64,000 nucleotides of DNA, from NCBI GenBank assembly GCA_003666485.1, contig CP032931.1:1922001-1986000 (forward strand), read 5' to 3'. Positions 7,374-15,223 of this stretch are shown piece by piece (position 1 is the stretch's first letter; each line of letters begins with the position of its first letter). A program made the position numbers and the translations under genes. This DNA is from Levilactobacillus brevis (lineage in GTDB: Bacteria; Bacillota; Bacilli; Lactobacillales; Lactobacillaceae). The notes beneath the pieces were generated by a model that ran no database searches, was not told the DNA's origin, and saw nothing but the letters and a program-made list of their open reading frames with translations.

Positions 7374-7621
7374 TGCTCAAGCGCACGGTTGATGCAGATG
7401 TTTACACAATTCCACAGGCGGCCAAGAAACTAAAGATTTCTCCGAACAAGGTCCGGGCGCTAATTGGATTGGGAAAGTTGAATTGCTTACAGCTGGGACA
7501 ATTATCAATTCCAAAATTTGAGGTTGAGCGATTCATGCATGAAAATTTGTCAGTCGATCTTCGACCAGCAATTGATGAGTGGATTGAAGAAAACCGTAAT
7601 CGAAAGAGTGTAACGGTATAG
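7358..7621 (+). CDS. Excisionase-like helix-turn-helix protein
   Basis: 87 residues with a MerR/Xis-type (HTH_17) winged-helix signature near the N-terminus: YTIPQAAKKLKISPNKVRALIGLGKLNCLQLG. Proteins of this type bind and bend DNA and include excisionases and small regulators. It lies in the early arm away from any att site, and no integrase is present, so a regulatory role is as likely as excision. Overlaps the upstream gene by 16 bases. Confidence 0.7.
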   Translation: MVKTVVLKRTVDADVYTIPQAAKKLKISPNKVRALIGLGKLNCLQLGQLSIPKFEVERFMHENLSVDLRPAIDEWIEENRNRKSVTV

Positions 7622-7633
7622 GAGGGTTAAAAA

Positions 7634-7810
7634 ATGATTTTGCAAAGCATTTACGATTTTTGGTGTTTCTACTTTGGTGAAGCGGCAACGTGGATTGGCA
7701 GTATTGTAGGACTTTTCTACGCCGGCTACCGCTTCCGTAAGCACGTTGAGGTGGCGGGTGGCTGGAAAGCTTGGCGTAATAATTACTTCGGATTGGAGGA
7801 GCACAAATGA
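7634..7810 (+). CDS. Small aromatic membrane-associated protein
   Basis: 58 residues, start behind GGAGGGTTAAAAA. A central hydrophobic segment (WIGSIVGLFYAGYRF) is flanked by aromatic residues. It ends in an ATGA overlap with the next small frame. Function unknown. Confidence 0.55.
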   Translation: MILQSIYDFWCFYFGEAATWIGSIVGLFYAGYRFRKHVEVAGGWKAWRNNYFGLEEHK

Positions 7811-7929
7811 TTTTATGGCATAAAAAAAGAGCTCTGAGTGGCAGCTCAGAACTCGAAGATAAATTACATTTATCCTATTTCTATAACCTTAATTCTACTC
7901 CAGACGGGCGGTGGTTGCAATGGCGATGA
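7807..7929 (+). CDS. 40-residue early frame containing an antisense terminator
   Basis: ATG at 7807 overlaps the previous stop (ATGA) and follows TTGGAGGAGC. The 40-residue basic product (MILWHKKRALSG...) has no family. The frame contains a perfect minus-strand terminator structure at 7822-7854, so the sequence may be kept for the hairpin rather than the peptide. Confidence 0.4.
   Translation: MILWHKKRALSGSSELEDKLHLSYFYNLNSTPDGRWLQWR
7822..7854 (-). terminator. Intrinsic terminator facing left inside the rightward early operon
   Basis: GAGCTCTGAG (7829-7838) pairs with CTCAGAACTC (7845-7854) with one mismatch around a six-base loop; seven As on the left side become a U-run for leftward transcripts. 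It would end antisense transcription entering the early operon. Confidence 0.6.
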
Positions 7930-8213
7930 ACGTGCCAGATCATGCAACATTCGATTTTGTCCGATACATGAATCGACTGGAATCACAGCCTGAAACGGGA
8001 TTCATGATCAAAGATACCAATGGCAACCCCATGATTTCTGGTGAGACTTATTGGGAAGCAGAAGGCCGATATGTGCCAACCGATGAAGATTCGATGCACG
8101 ACTTTTTAGATGCTGAGGGTGAGGATTATGGAACCCAGATTGATTGGGACTATGACCATCTGGCAACCATCTTGGAAGATTTTAAAAGTGCGGAGGTGAT
8201 CTCGTGGACGTAG
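7920..8213 (+). CDS. Small acidic early protein, unknown
   Basis: About 97 residues from ATG 7920 (a GTG at 7911 is an alternative). Strongly acidic, especially the C-terminal half (DEDSMHDFLDAEGEDYG), which is compatible with a DNA-mimic or protein-binding role, but no family is recognised. Overlaps the next gene by 10 bases. Confidence 0.6.
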   Translation: MAMNVPDHATFDFVRYMNRLESQPETGFMIKDTNGNPMISGETYWEAEGRYVPTDEDSMHDFLDAEGEDYGTQIDWDYDHLATILEDFKSAEVISWT

Positions 8214-8419
8214 TCAAGGTACACACAAGCAGCCGTTTCCAGCCTAAAGCAGTGGTTGCTACTAATTTAGCTGAACTAGATGACATTAAATCTGATCTGT
8301 TCAAGGAAGTTCAACTGTTGGCCGAGAATGATCGACTTAGCAATGATGAGATTGATCGGCTATACAGTATCAGCGACGAGCTTGTTGCTTGGTCACCCAA
8401 TTTGGAGGAGGAAAAGTAA
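8204..8419 (+). CDS. Small early protein upstream of RecT, unknown
   Basis: 71 residues beginning with GTG at 8204 behind GGAGGTGATCTC. Helical, mildly acidic. It abuts recT with no gap, so it is probably cotranslated with the recombination genes. Confidence 0.6.
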   Translation: MDVVKVHTSSRFQPKAVVATNLAELDDIKSDLFKEVQLLAENDRLSNDEIDRLYSISDELVAWSPNLEEEK

Positions 8420-9481
8420 ATGGCTACAAATGAAGTTGCAGAAACCCAACGCTCACTAGACGCGGGTGTTCAGAACCAAATTAATCAAATGATGAATCAG
8501 GAGAATGGCTTGAAGCTGCCAGCCAACTATGCTGTAGGAAATGCCCTCAAGTCCGCATTCTTTGCTTTGAAGAGTAGCAATGATGGTGACCTGATTCAGA
8601 TTGCGGCACACGTCCCCGAAACGAAGACATCTATCGCTAATGCTTTGATGGACATGGTTGTTCAAGGATTAACGCCTGCAAAAACACAAGTTTATTTTAT
8701 CAAGTATGGAAATAAGGTCCAAATGCAGCGTTCCTATTTTGGGACGCAGGCCGCACTAAAGCGGCTGTCAGAGGTTGACGATTGCTGGGCTAATGTGGTC
8801 CACGATGGTGATGATTTTGAGATTTCCGCGGAAGATGATCGATTAATGGTCACCAAGTGGAAGCCAACATTAGAAGGCCTTGATGGTCAAATTAAGTACG
8901 TGTATGCGGTCATTAAGATGGCTGATGGGACTCACCAGTACACTGTAATGACCTTCAAGCAAATTCAAAACAGTTGGTCACAGACACGGTCTAAAGGGGC
9001 TGTGCAGAACAAGTTCAGTGATGAGATGGCTAAGCGGACGGTACTTAATCGAGCCGCTAAGAACATTCTGAACACTTCTGATGATTCAGATTTGGTTGTT
9101 GGAGCCATCAGCAATACTACTTCCAACGAGTATGACGATGATCAAGCGGCCAAAGATGTGACGCCTAAAAAGGTTACAGATTTGATCGGTAATGTGGACA
9201 CAGAGAAACCAACGCCTCCTGAACCCGTTGAACAAGCTGAAACGGATGAACCGGCAGAACAAGAAGAATCGGTTAATACAGATACTGACAAAAGTAGCTC
9301 TGATGAGATTCGCTCCATTGAAAACATGAATCCGGGTGATAAGCAAGACAAGGACACTGTCAACAAGATTTTGGATGGCCTTGAAGAATCTGAAAATCAT
9401 AAGGGGGATGGCGACGATGCAAATAGCACCGAAGAAGGACAAGGCGAACTCTTCCCACCAGACGTTCATTCTAAATTCTGA
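8420..9481 (+). CDS. recT: RecT-family single-strand annealing protein
   Basis: 353 residues. The RecT core spans about residues 20-210, including VPETKTSIANALMDMVVQGL, TPAKTQVYFIKYGNKV and QRSYFGTQAALKR, which are typical of the family. RecT coats single-stranded DNA and anneals homologous strands during phage recombination and replication. Beyond residue 220 the protein carries a long acidic Glu/Asp/Thr-rich tail. The start follows TTGGAGGAGGAAAAGTAA. Its 3' end overlaps the nuclease gene by 65 bases, giving a RecE/RecT-like pair. Confidence 0.93.
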   Translation: MATNEVAETQRSLDAGVQNQINQMMNQENGLKLPANYAVGNALKSAFFALKSSNDGDLIQIAAHVPETKTSIANALMDMVVQGLTPAKTQVYFIKYGNKVQMQRSYFGTQAALKRLSEVDDCWANVVHDGDDFEISAEDDRLMVTKWKPTLEGLDGQIKYVYAVIKMADGTHQYTVMTFKQIQNSWSQTRSKGAVQNKFSDEMAKRTVLNRAAKNILNTSDDSDLVVGAISNTTSNEYDDDQAAKDVTPKKVTDLIGNVDTEKPTPPEPVEQAETDEPAEQEESVNTDTDKSSSDEIRSIENMNPGDKQDKDTVNKILDGLEESENHKGDGDDANSTEEGQGELFPPDVHSKF

Positions 9482-10271
9482 CAATTATTACAGCCAGGAA
9501 GCCAATAAAAACTTCATGAGTCCAACTTGGTTTAAGAAGTTCGTTGCCTGTGAGGCAGAGGCATTAGCTGAATTGAGAGGTGAGTGGGCACCCGATGAGG
9601 ATAAGACCGCTTTATTAGTTGGTAATGACCTGCACAGCTATTTCGAGTCGTCTGAGGCCCACGAACGGTTCTTAGATGCCAACAAGGAAGTGATGTTATC
9701 CAGTCGTGGTAAGACTAAAGGCCAGCTAAAGAGTGAGTACAAGCAGGCCGACATCATGATCGACTCGCTCAAAAACGACAAGACGTTCACACAGTTATAT
9801 CAAGGTGAAAAGGAATCGATCGTTACCGGCGTAATTTCCGGCGTTGAATGGATGGGCAAGTTGGACTGCTTGAACCTAGATCGTGGGTACTTCATCGATC
9901 TAAAGACAACGCAGGAACTGTCTAAGCGGTTTTGGGATAGCCGTACCCGTCAGTGGGTACCATTCGTTCTGAAATATGACTACCAGCTTCAAATGGCTGT
10001 CTATCGCGAGCTAGTCAAGCAGCAGTACGGAATCGAGTGTGAACCCTACATTGTTGCAGTAACAAAGCAAAGTCCGCCGAATAAGGCGGTTATCACGATT
10101 CCTCATGAGTATATGGAGGACGCCTTGCAACGAATTGATGAGCAGCTACCCCATTTTGAGGATGTAATTGCTGGTGTGCAAGCCCCCGTTGCGTGTGGTA
10201 ATTGTGCTTACTGCCGTGAACATAAGCAGTTGGAAAACATCATCAGCGTTGATGACTTACTAGATAGTTAG
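9417..10271 (+). CDS. PD-(D/E)XK exonuclease partner of RecT
   Basis: 284 residues from ATG 9417 (AAGGGGG upstream). The nuclease motif is visible as GKLDCLNLDRGYFIDLKTT (Asp ... Asp-x-Lys) with a later Q in YQLQMAVYRE, matching the PD-(D/E)XK nuclease-like family that replaces RecE/lambda Exo beside RecT. The C-terminal CGNCAYC looks like a metal-binding cysteine cluster, reminiscent of the iron-sulphur cysteines of Cas4/AddB-type nucleases, which is an inference. It should produce single-stranded ends for RecT. Confidence 0.85.
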   Translation: MQIAPKKDKANSSHQTFILNSDNYYSQEANKNFMSPTWFKKFVACEAEALAELRGEWAPDEDKTALLVGNDLHSYFESSEAHERFLDANKEVMLSSRGKTKGQLKSEYKQADIMIDSLKNDKTFTQLYQGEKESIVTGVISGVEWMGKLDCLNLDRGYFIDLKTTQELSKRFWDSRTRQWVPFVLKYDYQLQMAVYRELVKQQYGIECEPYIVAVTKQSPPNKAVITIPHEYMEDALQRIDEQLPHFEDVIAGVQAPVACGNCAYCREHKQLENIISVDDLLDS

Positions 10272-10282
10272 GGGGTGCTGGT

Positions 10283-11071
10283 TTGAATTTGTTTGTTGAG
10301 CTAAAAGCGTTCCGCAATTTTCTCGAAACTAATCCCTTGAAACCCAATGCTCAAGTTTTGTGGTTCCATCTTATGATGATCGCTAACGAGAGCGGTTGGA
10401 AAAAGGAATTGTCCATACCTAATTCGGTACTAATGGCTCGAACGGGCATAGCGTCCAAAAACACCCTTATCAGTAATCGCAACATTTTGATTCAGGCCAA
10501 GCGAATTTCTTATAAATCACGAGGCCGTACTAGGGCAGGAATTTATGTCATCACACCCTTTGGTGAAACCTCTAGTCCTATAAATGAACCAAGTTCTTCA
10601 CCAAGTAATACCTCTGGTCCTATAAATGAACTAGAAACAGGACTAAGTTCTTCACCAGTTTCTTCACCAAGTTCTTCACCAGAAACTTCACCTTATCTAG
10701 ACATAGACTCAGACGTAGACAAAGACAAGACTAGTTCATTAGGTTCTAGTAGGGATGGACTTAATCAATTTAAGTCAACGCGCACGTACGTGAGCCATTG
10801 GCCAACCCCGAACAAGGACATGGTTTCCCAGCTTAAACTCTACCGGCAAGAAGTGGGAGACGATCTGTTGACCCACAGCCTTGACTATCTTGCTAAGAAT
10901 AATGTTAGCCCGGCTGGTGTGCCTAAATATCTTGAAAAAGTGATTAATTGCTGGGTAAAAAACGATATTACGACAGTCTCTGATGCTTTGAACTATGAGA
11001 AAAACAGAACCACCGTTCCATCAGGAGGCGGCGATGTGCCTGATATACCGATTTTTAAACTAACGGACTAG
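10283..11071 (+). CDS. Phage replication initiator (helix-turn-helix plus DnaD-like)
   Basis: 262 residues from TTG 10283 with GGGGGTGCTGG upstream. N-terminal about 95 residues form a winged-helix replisome-organiser domain (AQVLWFHLMMIANESGW ... LMARTGIASKNTLISNRNIL). A Ser/Pro-rich linker encoded by short repeats follows, then a C-terminal DnaD/DnaB2-like domain (LTHSLDYLAKNNVSPAGVPKYLEKVINCW). Such proteins bind the phage origin and recruit the host helicase loader. The repeated linker DNA could itself be the origin, as in lambda O. Confidence 0.8.
   Translation: MNLFVELKAFRNFLETNPLKPNAQVLWFHLMMIANESGWKKELSIPNSVLMARTGIASKNTLISNRNILIQAKRISYKSRGRTRAGIYVITPFGETSSPINEPSSSPSNTSGPINELETGLSSSPVSSPSSSPETSPYLDIDSDVDKDKTSSLGSSRDGLNQFKSTRTYVSHWPTPNKDMVSQLKLYRQEVGDDLLTHSLDYLAKNNVSPAGVPKYLEKVINCWVKNDITTVSDALNYEKNRTTVPSGGGDVPDIPIFKLTD
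10568..10682 (+). repeat. Short direct repeats in the initiator gene, candidate replication origin
   Basis: Two 22-base copies (10568-10589 and 10610-10631, one mismatch) sharing CCTATAAATGAAC are followed by several TTCTTCACCA units up to 10682. They encode the Ser/Pro linker. Iteron-like repeats inside the initiator gene are a known place for phage origins; here this is an inference from position. Confidence 0.45.
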
Positions 11072-11082
11072 GAGGCTACAAC

Positions 11083-11805
11083 ATGAAAAATTTACAAGAG
11101 TTAATTATGGGCAACGGTAGCGACAACGTCGCGGTTAACGCTCGAGGACTCCACGACTTCTTGGAAGTTGGCAAGGATTTCTCTAACTGGTTCAAAGATA
11201 TGACTGACTACGGTTTTACCCAAGGTGAAGACTTTACGCCAATTTCGGCGAAAAGCCATGGTGGCCGGCCTCGCATCGAATATGCGATGACTTTAGACAT
11301 GGCTAAAGAGCTCGCCATGATTCAACGGACTGAGAAAGGCCAGCAAGCACGACGGTACTTTATCTCAGCTGAAAAGCAGTTAGCTAAACAGGAATCAACG
11401 AACAAGTTACCAGTGACGCCGCGTGAACAGATTAAGTTACTGCTGCAGGGTAACGAGGATACCAATCAACGTGTAGATCACGTTGAAAGCCGTCTAACTG
11501 ACCTAGAGAAGAATCAAAAGCTGGATCCTGGCGAGTATAACTGGTTGGGACGTCGTATCAACCGTGCGGTACGCGATTACATGGGGATGCACAACCTAGT
11601 ACTGAGTAACTCGCAACGTTCAAAATTGTTCCGTGACATCAACAGGGGTGTCTGTGAGGTGGCTCACGTCAAGACGCGGACACAAATTCGTGAGGGATAC
11701 TTCGACGACGTGTCGGACTACATCAGCGACTGGGTGCCATCTACCGCGACGCTGGCAGTCATCAAGCAAATGGGCAGCGACTTGCCAGTTGCTCAGGAGG
11801 CCTAG
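11083..11805 (+). CDS. AntA/AntB-family antirepressor with ORF6C domain
   Basis: 240 residues. The N-terminal AntA/AntB domain is clear (VNARGLHDFLEVGKDFSNWF, then YAMTLDMAKELAMIQRTEKG). A C-terminal ORF6C-like DNA-binding/helical domain begins near residue 110. Such proteins inactivate or compete with phage repressors and promote induction. Start behind CTAGGAGGCTACAAC. Confidence 0.9.
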   Translation: MKNLQELIMGNGSDNVAVNARGLHDFLEVGKDFSNWFKDMTDYGFTQGEDFTPISAKSHGGRPRIEYAMTLDMAKELAMIQRTEKGQQARRYFISAEKQLAKQESTNKLPVTPREQIKLLLQGNEDTNQRVDHVESRLTDLEKNQKLDPGEYNWLGRRINRAVRDYMGMHNLVLSNSQRSKLFRDINRGVCEVAHVKTRTQIREGYFDDVSDYISDWVPSTATLAVIKQMGSDLPVAQEA

Positions 11806-11807
11806 AG

Positions 11808-11990
11808 ATGACTTTTGAAGAGGCACATAAGCTCCTGCAGGAGCAAAGTAATCGTGGAACCGATGTCTGGTATGGACCAAGCTTAGAAAAGCATAGTCGT
11901 GTTCGTGGTCAGCTGGAATGGGGAGCTGTCGAGTTAGTCCTCTATCAGCTAGAAAAGAGCTATGAACGCAAGGAGGCGCCACATGATTAA
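11808..11990 (+). CDS. Small protein after the antirepressor, unknown
   Basis: 60 residues, start 3 bases after the previous stop with CAGGAGGCCTAG upstream. Helical; resembles many small phage proteins of the rus/replication interval. It overlaps the VRR-NUC gene by 8 bases. Confidence 0.6.
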   Translation: MTFEEAHKLLQEQSNRGTDVWYGPSLEKHSRVRGQLEWGAVELVLYQLEKSYERKEAPHD

Positions 11991-12423
11991 GTATCCTAGT
12001 GGTGGTATTCCACAAGGACGAAGCTATAGCCCTGATGGTGATAAGGAAATAGTCAAGCCACTCAAGCACAAAAAGCGTGGACCGGGTCCAGAACATGTCA
12101 TTCAGACGCAAATCATCGCTATGCTGTCGATAAATGGATGTCAGGTATGGCGTATCAACGTCGGTAGGGTACCCATGAAAGACGGACGGTTCTTTAGCGC
12201 TGGCCCTGAGAAGGGTTTCCCGGACCTATGCGGATACCGCAAGTCAGATGGCAAGATGTTTTTCATCGAAGTCAAGACTGATAAGGGGAAGCGGCGCCCG
12301 GCACAAGAGTATTTTGCGAAGGAAGTTGCTATGGACCCGGTCATCTACGGAGTGGCCCGCAGCCCTGAAGAGGCGCTGATGATTGTGCAGCAGGGACTCA
12401 ATCGAACGGAGGATAAAAAATGA
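11983..12423 (+). CDS. VRR-NUC domain nuclease
   Basis: 146 residues from ATG 11983 behind AAGGAGGCGCCAC. The VRR-NUC signature is plain: GFPDLCGY, then FFIEVKTDKG followed by RPAQEYF, i.e. the Asp ... Glu-x-Lys of a PD-(D/E)XK active site. In phages these stand-alone domains are thought to resolve branched DNA. It overlaps both neighbours, so it is part of a translationally coupled cluster. Confidence 0.9.
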   Translation: MIKYPSGGIPQGRSYSPDGDKEIVKPLKHKKRGPGPEHVIQTQIIAMLSINGCQVWRINVGRVPMKDGRFFSAGPEKGFPDLCGYRKSDGKMFFIEVKTDKGKRRPAQEYFAKEVAMDPVIYGVARSPEEALMIVQQGLNRTEDKK

Positions 12424-12650
12424 AACCGGAGGCAAAGCATGGTGAAAGACTAAGCGGTGTTGGCGTTCCTGAGTACACTATCGGGGGAAAGACCAAGTAC
12501 CATTTTACCCTGATTGAACAAGTTAAGAGCCCTTCGCAGCTCGGTTGGATGGCAAAAGTATGGTTGGCCGATACTGACGAAGAACGCTGGGTTCCGTATC
12601 TGGATCTTAGAAAGTGGCCTAAAGGTAGAAAAAGGAAGGACAAAAAATGA
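12420..12650 (+). CDS. Small basic protein, unknown
   Basis: 76 residues; ATGA overlap with the nuclease gene. Beta-rich core (YTIGGKTKYHFTLIEQV ... MAKVWLADTDEERWVPY) with a very basic C-terminus (KWPKGRKRKDKK) suggesting nucleic-acid contact. No family assigned. Confidence 0.6.
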   Translation: MKPEAKHGERLSGVGVPEYTIGGKTKYHFTLIEQVKSPSQLGWMAKVWLADTDEERWVPYLDLRKWPKGRKRKDKK

Positions 12651-12865
12651 AACCAGAAAACGTGCGTATGGCACTATCTAAGTTGTTTGACTTGAACAAT
12701 AAGAGGGCTAAGCCCTTTAGCATCGACGACAGTGGCATGATTCATGGTGTTAGTCTTGATGAATTGTGTGATGAGAATTTCGAGCTGCTGGCCGACATTG
12801 CAGACTTATTGGGGATGGAGGAATTGTATAAGGACCCGAGGGCGGATGACCATTTTGTTGATTAG
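12647..12865 (+). CDS. Small acidic protein, unknown
   Basis: 72 residues; ATGA overlap with the preceding gene and 20-base overlap with the next. Contains DEL-rich acidic helices. No domain. Confidence 0.55.
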   Translation: MKPENVRMALSKLFDLNNKRAKPFSIDDSGMIHGVSLDELCDENFELLADIADLLGMEELYKDPRADDHFVD

Positions 12866-13019
12866 ACTGACGAGCGAGTACGGATGCCATGAGTGCCAGC
12901 TATCGTGGGCGCGCACCCATTACTTAGGGCGTACGCCGACCTGGAAAGTTAAGGCAGCACTGTGGCAACAGAAAGAGCCAGTCATTAACGGCTGGCGGGT
13001 GGAGGTAATTCAAAAATGA
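12846..13019 (+). CDS. Small basic protein, overlapping start, unknown
   Basis: 57 residues from ATG 12846, inside the end of the previous gene; only a weak GAGGGCGG site precedes it. Contains CHEC, a possible metal-binding pair, and several Trp/Arg. It ends in an ATGA overlap with the next gene, which supports it as a real link in the operon. Confidence 0.45.
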   Translation: MTILLIRLTSEYGCHECQLSWARTHYLGRTPTWKVKAALWQQKEPVINGWRVEVIQK

Positions 13020-13312
13020 AATCATACGTGGTAAATAGCAAGCGGCAGTATCGCGAACTGATGCGATTGTTGACTGATGAGGGTTATCGTTGGTTACCTG
13101 GAACGGTTCAGGACACTGCTGAGGGCGACCCGTTACCGGTAGACGGTCCTTATGTGATCACTACGCGGGATGACCACACGATTTGGTGGCGGCTTACTGA
13201 GTGGAATCGGGTGCCTGGTGAAGGGCTGCCACTTTCCTATGAAGAGTGGCACGCTGCCACACGTACAAAGTGGCTTAAAGCTAAGGAGGATAATCATGAG
13301 CAAACGGCCTGA
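13016..13312 (+). CDS. Small phage protein, unknown
   Basis: 98 residues, ATGA overlap with the preceding frame, GGTGGAGGTAATTCAAAA upstream. Predicted alpha/beta with several Trp residues (WLPGTV, TIWWRLTEWNRV). It overlaps the next gene by 17 bases. No family. Confidence 0.6.
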   Translation: MKSYVVNSKRQYRELMRLLTDEGYRWLPGTVQDTAEGDPLPVDGPYVITTRDDHTIWWRLTEWNRVPGEGLPLSYEEWHAATRTKWLKAKEDNHEQTA

Positions 13313-13772
13313 CATCACAGCAAGACTTAGCCAACTGGTTGAGAAGCGGCTTAACTCACAAAATATGTACTGGTCACCTGAAGTCAACTTCGACGGCGGA
13401 AAAGAGCGAGTAGATTTCGTTGGATTTCACTCGAAGCTGGGCGCCCCGGAGGCAGTAGCAGTGGATTTGGGGAGATTCGAATTCTACGAGGTCAAGTCGA
13501 GTATGGCAGACTTCACGTCCGGACACGGATTGACTTTCTACGGTGATAAAAATTTTCTAGTTTGCTTGCCTGAACTTGCCCAGCAGTTGGTGGAACAACA
13601 GGCCATTCCAGAAAGGGTCGATATGATCCTTTGCCCCGATAAAAGTTGGAAGCGACTAGTTCCGAAAATTGACCACATGAGAATCGGCTTACATCGGGAA
13701 CGGACCGCGGCGGAAATGCTGTGGGCAATCGTGAAGGCTCACAGAGAAAGTGAGGAGGTATTTGATGAGTAA
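13296..13772 (+). CDS. PD-(D/E)XK nuclease-like protein
   Basis: 158 residues from ATG 13296 behind AAGGAGGATAATC. It carries a restriction-like active-site pattern, RVDFVGF followed by FEFYEVKSS (Asp ... Glu-x-Lys) and a downstream NFLVCLP strand, similar to MmcB-like repair proteins. This is the third such fold in the early region. Likely acts on DNA; the substrate is unknown. Confidence 0.65.
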   Translation: MSKRPDITARLSQLVEKRLNSQNMYWSPEVNFDGGKERVDFVGFHSKLGAPEAVAVDLGRFEFYEVKSSMADFTSGHGLTFYGDKNFLVCLPELAQQLVEQQAIPERVDMILCPDKSWKRLVPKIDHMRIGLHRERTAAEMLWAIVKAHRESEEVFDE

Positions 13773-13878
13773 GCAACGGAAGCACACGAAAAAGTCCACC
13801 ATGCGCAAGAAGAAGCGTCGTATGGCGGAACACGCGCGGGAACACCAAGCTGAGGCTAAGGAAGGTAAACAAAAATGA
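13765..13878 (+). CDS. 37-residue highly basic peptide
   Basis: ATG 13765 with TGAGGAGGTATTTG upstream. Nearly half of the residues are Lys or Arg (KSTMRKKKRRMAEHAREH), so it very probably binds nucleic acid. A further 16-codon frame (13875-13925) follows with an ATGA overlap and may merely carry the next ribosome site. Confidence 0.55.
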   Translation: MSKQRKHTKKSTMRKKKRRMAEHAREHQAEAKEGKQK

Positions 13879-13930
13879 TTAAAAAATCAGGAGAAATCAC
13901 GTTCAAAATTGTTGATAAGGAGTAAAAGTT

Positions 13931-14341
13931 ATGTCACTAAACAAGAAAATGGCAGCTGAAATTAGAGCTGCTTACGCCAATTATGGTGATGATCCAGATA
14001 AGTGGCCGGAAAATGTTAAAAAAGAAATCCGCGGTCAAACTGAGGAAGGACACACGGCGGAAAATAATATCCTACGCCACATGATTTTACACGGATTCAC
14101 CAACAAATATATTTCACAAGAACGGTCCAGGACACCTCAATATATCCAGAAATTACGTGGCAGAATGCGAAGACGTGACGAATTGGATTACCAAGCCACA
14201 CCAGATGAATTAACACAGCTAAAATATAACGTCAAACACATGAATCGGCCTAACAATCAAGGAGTCGCTAGCGTTATGGGCCGCGACAAGGATTGGGTGC
14301 GCTGCATGCGAGAGAAGCTACGGGAGGAAGACAATGAATAA
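13931..14341 (+). CDS. Phage protein with possible DNA-binding fold, unknown
   Basis: 136 residues, GATAAGGAGTAAAAGTT upstream. Basic (ISQERSRTPQYIQKLRGRMRRRDEL) with a helix-turn-helix-like stretch, and a second similar segment near the C-terminus (NNQGVASVMGRDKDWVRCMREKL). It could be a regulator of late or replication functions; no family assigned. Confidence 0.6.
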   Translation: MSLNKKMAAEIRAAYANYGDDPDKWPENVKKEIRGQTEEGHTAENNILRHMILHGFTNKYISQERSRTPQYIQKLRGRMRRRDELDYQATPDELTQLKYNVKHMNRPNNQGVASVMGRDKDWVRCMREKLREEDNE

Positions 14342-14483
14342 ATGGAATTTTCAACTTTGGCTGGCGCTGAACGGCGCACAGCATATCAACACATTATTTT
14401 GCAAGCCAGTCAATCAAAGCAAGCCGCGTTGGCGACGAGTTAAACGGCTATTGGAGGCACAGCATGACACACGAACAGATTGA
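14334..14483 (+). CDS. 49-residue basic protein, overlapping both neighbours
   Basis: ATG 14334 with GGGAGGAAGACA upstream, overlapping the previous gene by 8 bases and the next by 20. Trp/Arg-rich (KPRWRRVKRLL). Unknown function; coding status supported by the ribosome site and tight packing. Confidence 0.45.
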   Translation: MNKWNFQLWLALNGAQHINTLFCKPVNQSKPRWRRVKRLLEAQHDTRTD

Positions 14484-14655
14484 GTATCGCAATTACGTGC
14501 TTCAAGGCATGAAAAGCTATGGTGGCGATGTGGCACGGGCTTTAGTTTGGTGCGGAAATCATTTTACCGAGTTGAGCAACAGCAAACGCAACGCGATTAA
14601 CAAATTGTCATCGAAGGAACGCAACCAGGTTATCCATGAGCTGACAATGGTATAA
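14464..14655 (+). CDS. Small phage protein, unknown
   Basis: 63 residues, TTGGAGGCACAGC upstream. Helical with a SSKERNQVIHELT C-terminus. No domain. Confidence 0.55.
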   Translation: MTHEQIEYRNYVLQGMKSYGGDVARALVWCGNHFTELSNSKRNAINKLSSKERNQVIHELTMV

Positions 14656-14685
14656 AAATCTTATTTTATGTAGAGGTGATTTCAA

Positions 14686-14877
14686 ATGAAAGCCAAGGAT
14701 TTAATCCATGAACTACAAAAGTGTGATGGAGAAACAGAAGTTGCTATTTACAGTCGTCCGACAGGATCTGCTCTTTTAATTCCAAGCTACGATCCAGAGC
14801 TTACCGTCTCACCAGATACCGACTTTGCGAAAGAATATGATTTTCCGTTAGATACTGTGTTTATTACCGGAAAGTAG
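14686..14877 (+). CDS. Small phage protein, unknown
   Basis: 63 residues. The N-terminus KAKDLIHELQKCDGETEVAIY resembles short phage proteins that share this helix-strand pattern. Its leader (TTTTATGTAGAGGTGA) is repeated in front of the next gene. Function unknown. Confidence 0.6.
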   Translation: MKAKDLIHELQKCDGETEVAIYSRPTGSALLIPSYDPELTVSPDTDFAKEYDFPLDTVFITGK

Positions 14878-14913
14878 CTAGATAAAATTTCTATTTTATG
14901 TAGAGGTGAGAAT

Positions 14914-15129
14914 ATGGATAAAACACGCGACGAAATGAACGGCAACCAGCGTATGCTGCTTAATTATCTGGAATCATTGGTACCAAAAGATGATGTACTG
15001 ATGGGACTAGCTGCATTCCAATCAAAATTAAGTGATCACAGCGTGCCTAAGGAAGTTTACATTGCTTTGGGTATGATGAGCAATGCTGAGGTTAATAACG
15101 TGCTACACGAGCTTACACGGCCATTTTAG
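14914..15129 (+). CDS. Small phage protein, unknown
   Basis: 71 residues with the same TTTTATGTAGAGGTGA leader as the gene before. All-helical prediction. It is the last gene before a left-facing terminator and the ArpU gene. Confidence 0.55.
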   Translation: MDKTRDEMNGNQRMLLNYLESLVPKDDVLMGLAAFQSKLSDHSVPKEVYIALGMMSNAEVNNVLHELTRPF

Positions 15130-15134
15130 ATAGC

Positions 15135-15159
15135 AAAAAAGGGCTGACGCAACAGCCCT
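15135..15159 (-). terminator. Left-facing intrinsic terminator before ArpU
   Basis: AGGGCTG (15140-15146) pairs with CAGCCCT (15153-15159) around six bases; the six As to the left form a U-run on the minus strand. It also could act as a weak early-operon end. It is the second left-facing terminator in the rightward early arm. Confidence 0.55.
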
Positions 15160-15223
15160 CACCCAATTCGTTCTTACTCAATGGTCAACAAATTAATTAT
15201 ACCATTGATAGGGGCTGAAAGGG

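Noticed and set aside
9086-9484. Leftward open frame over the acidic tail of RecT
   Set aside because: Shadow of a Glu/Asp-rich coding region; RecT is clear.
10568-10682. CRISPR-like array
   Set aside because: Repeats are short, uneven and inside a coding linker; no spacers of uniform length.
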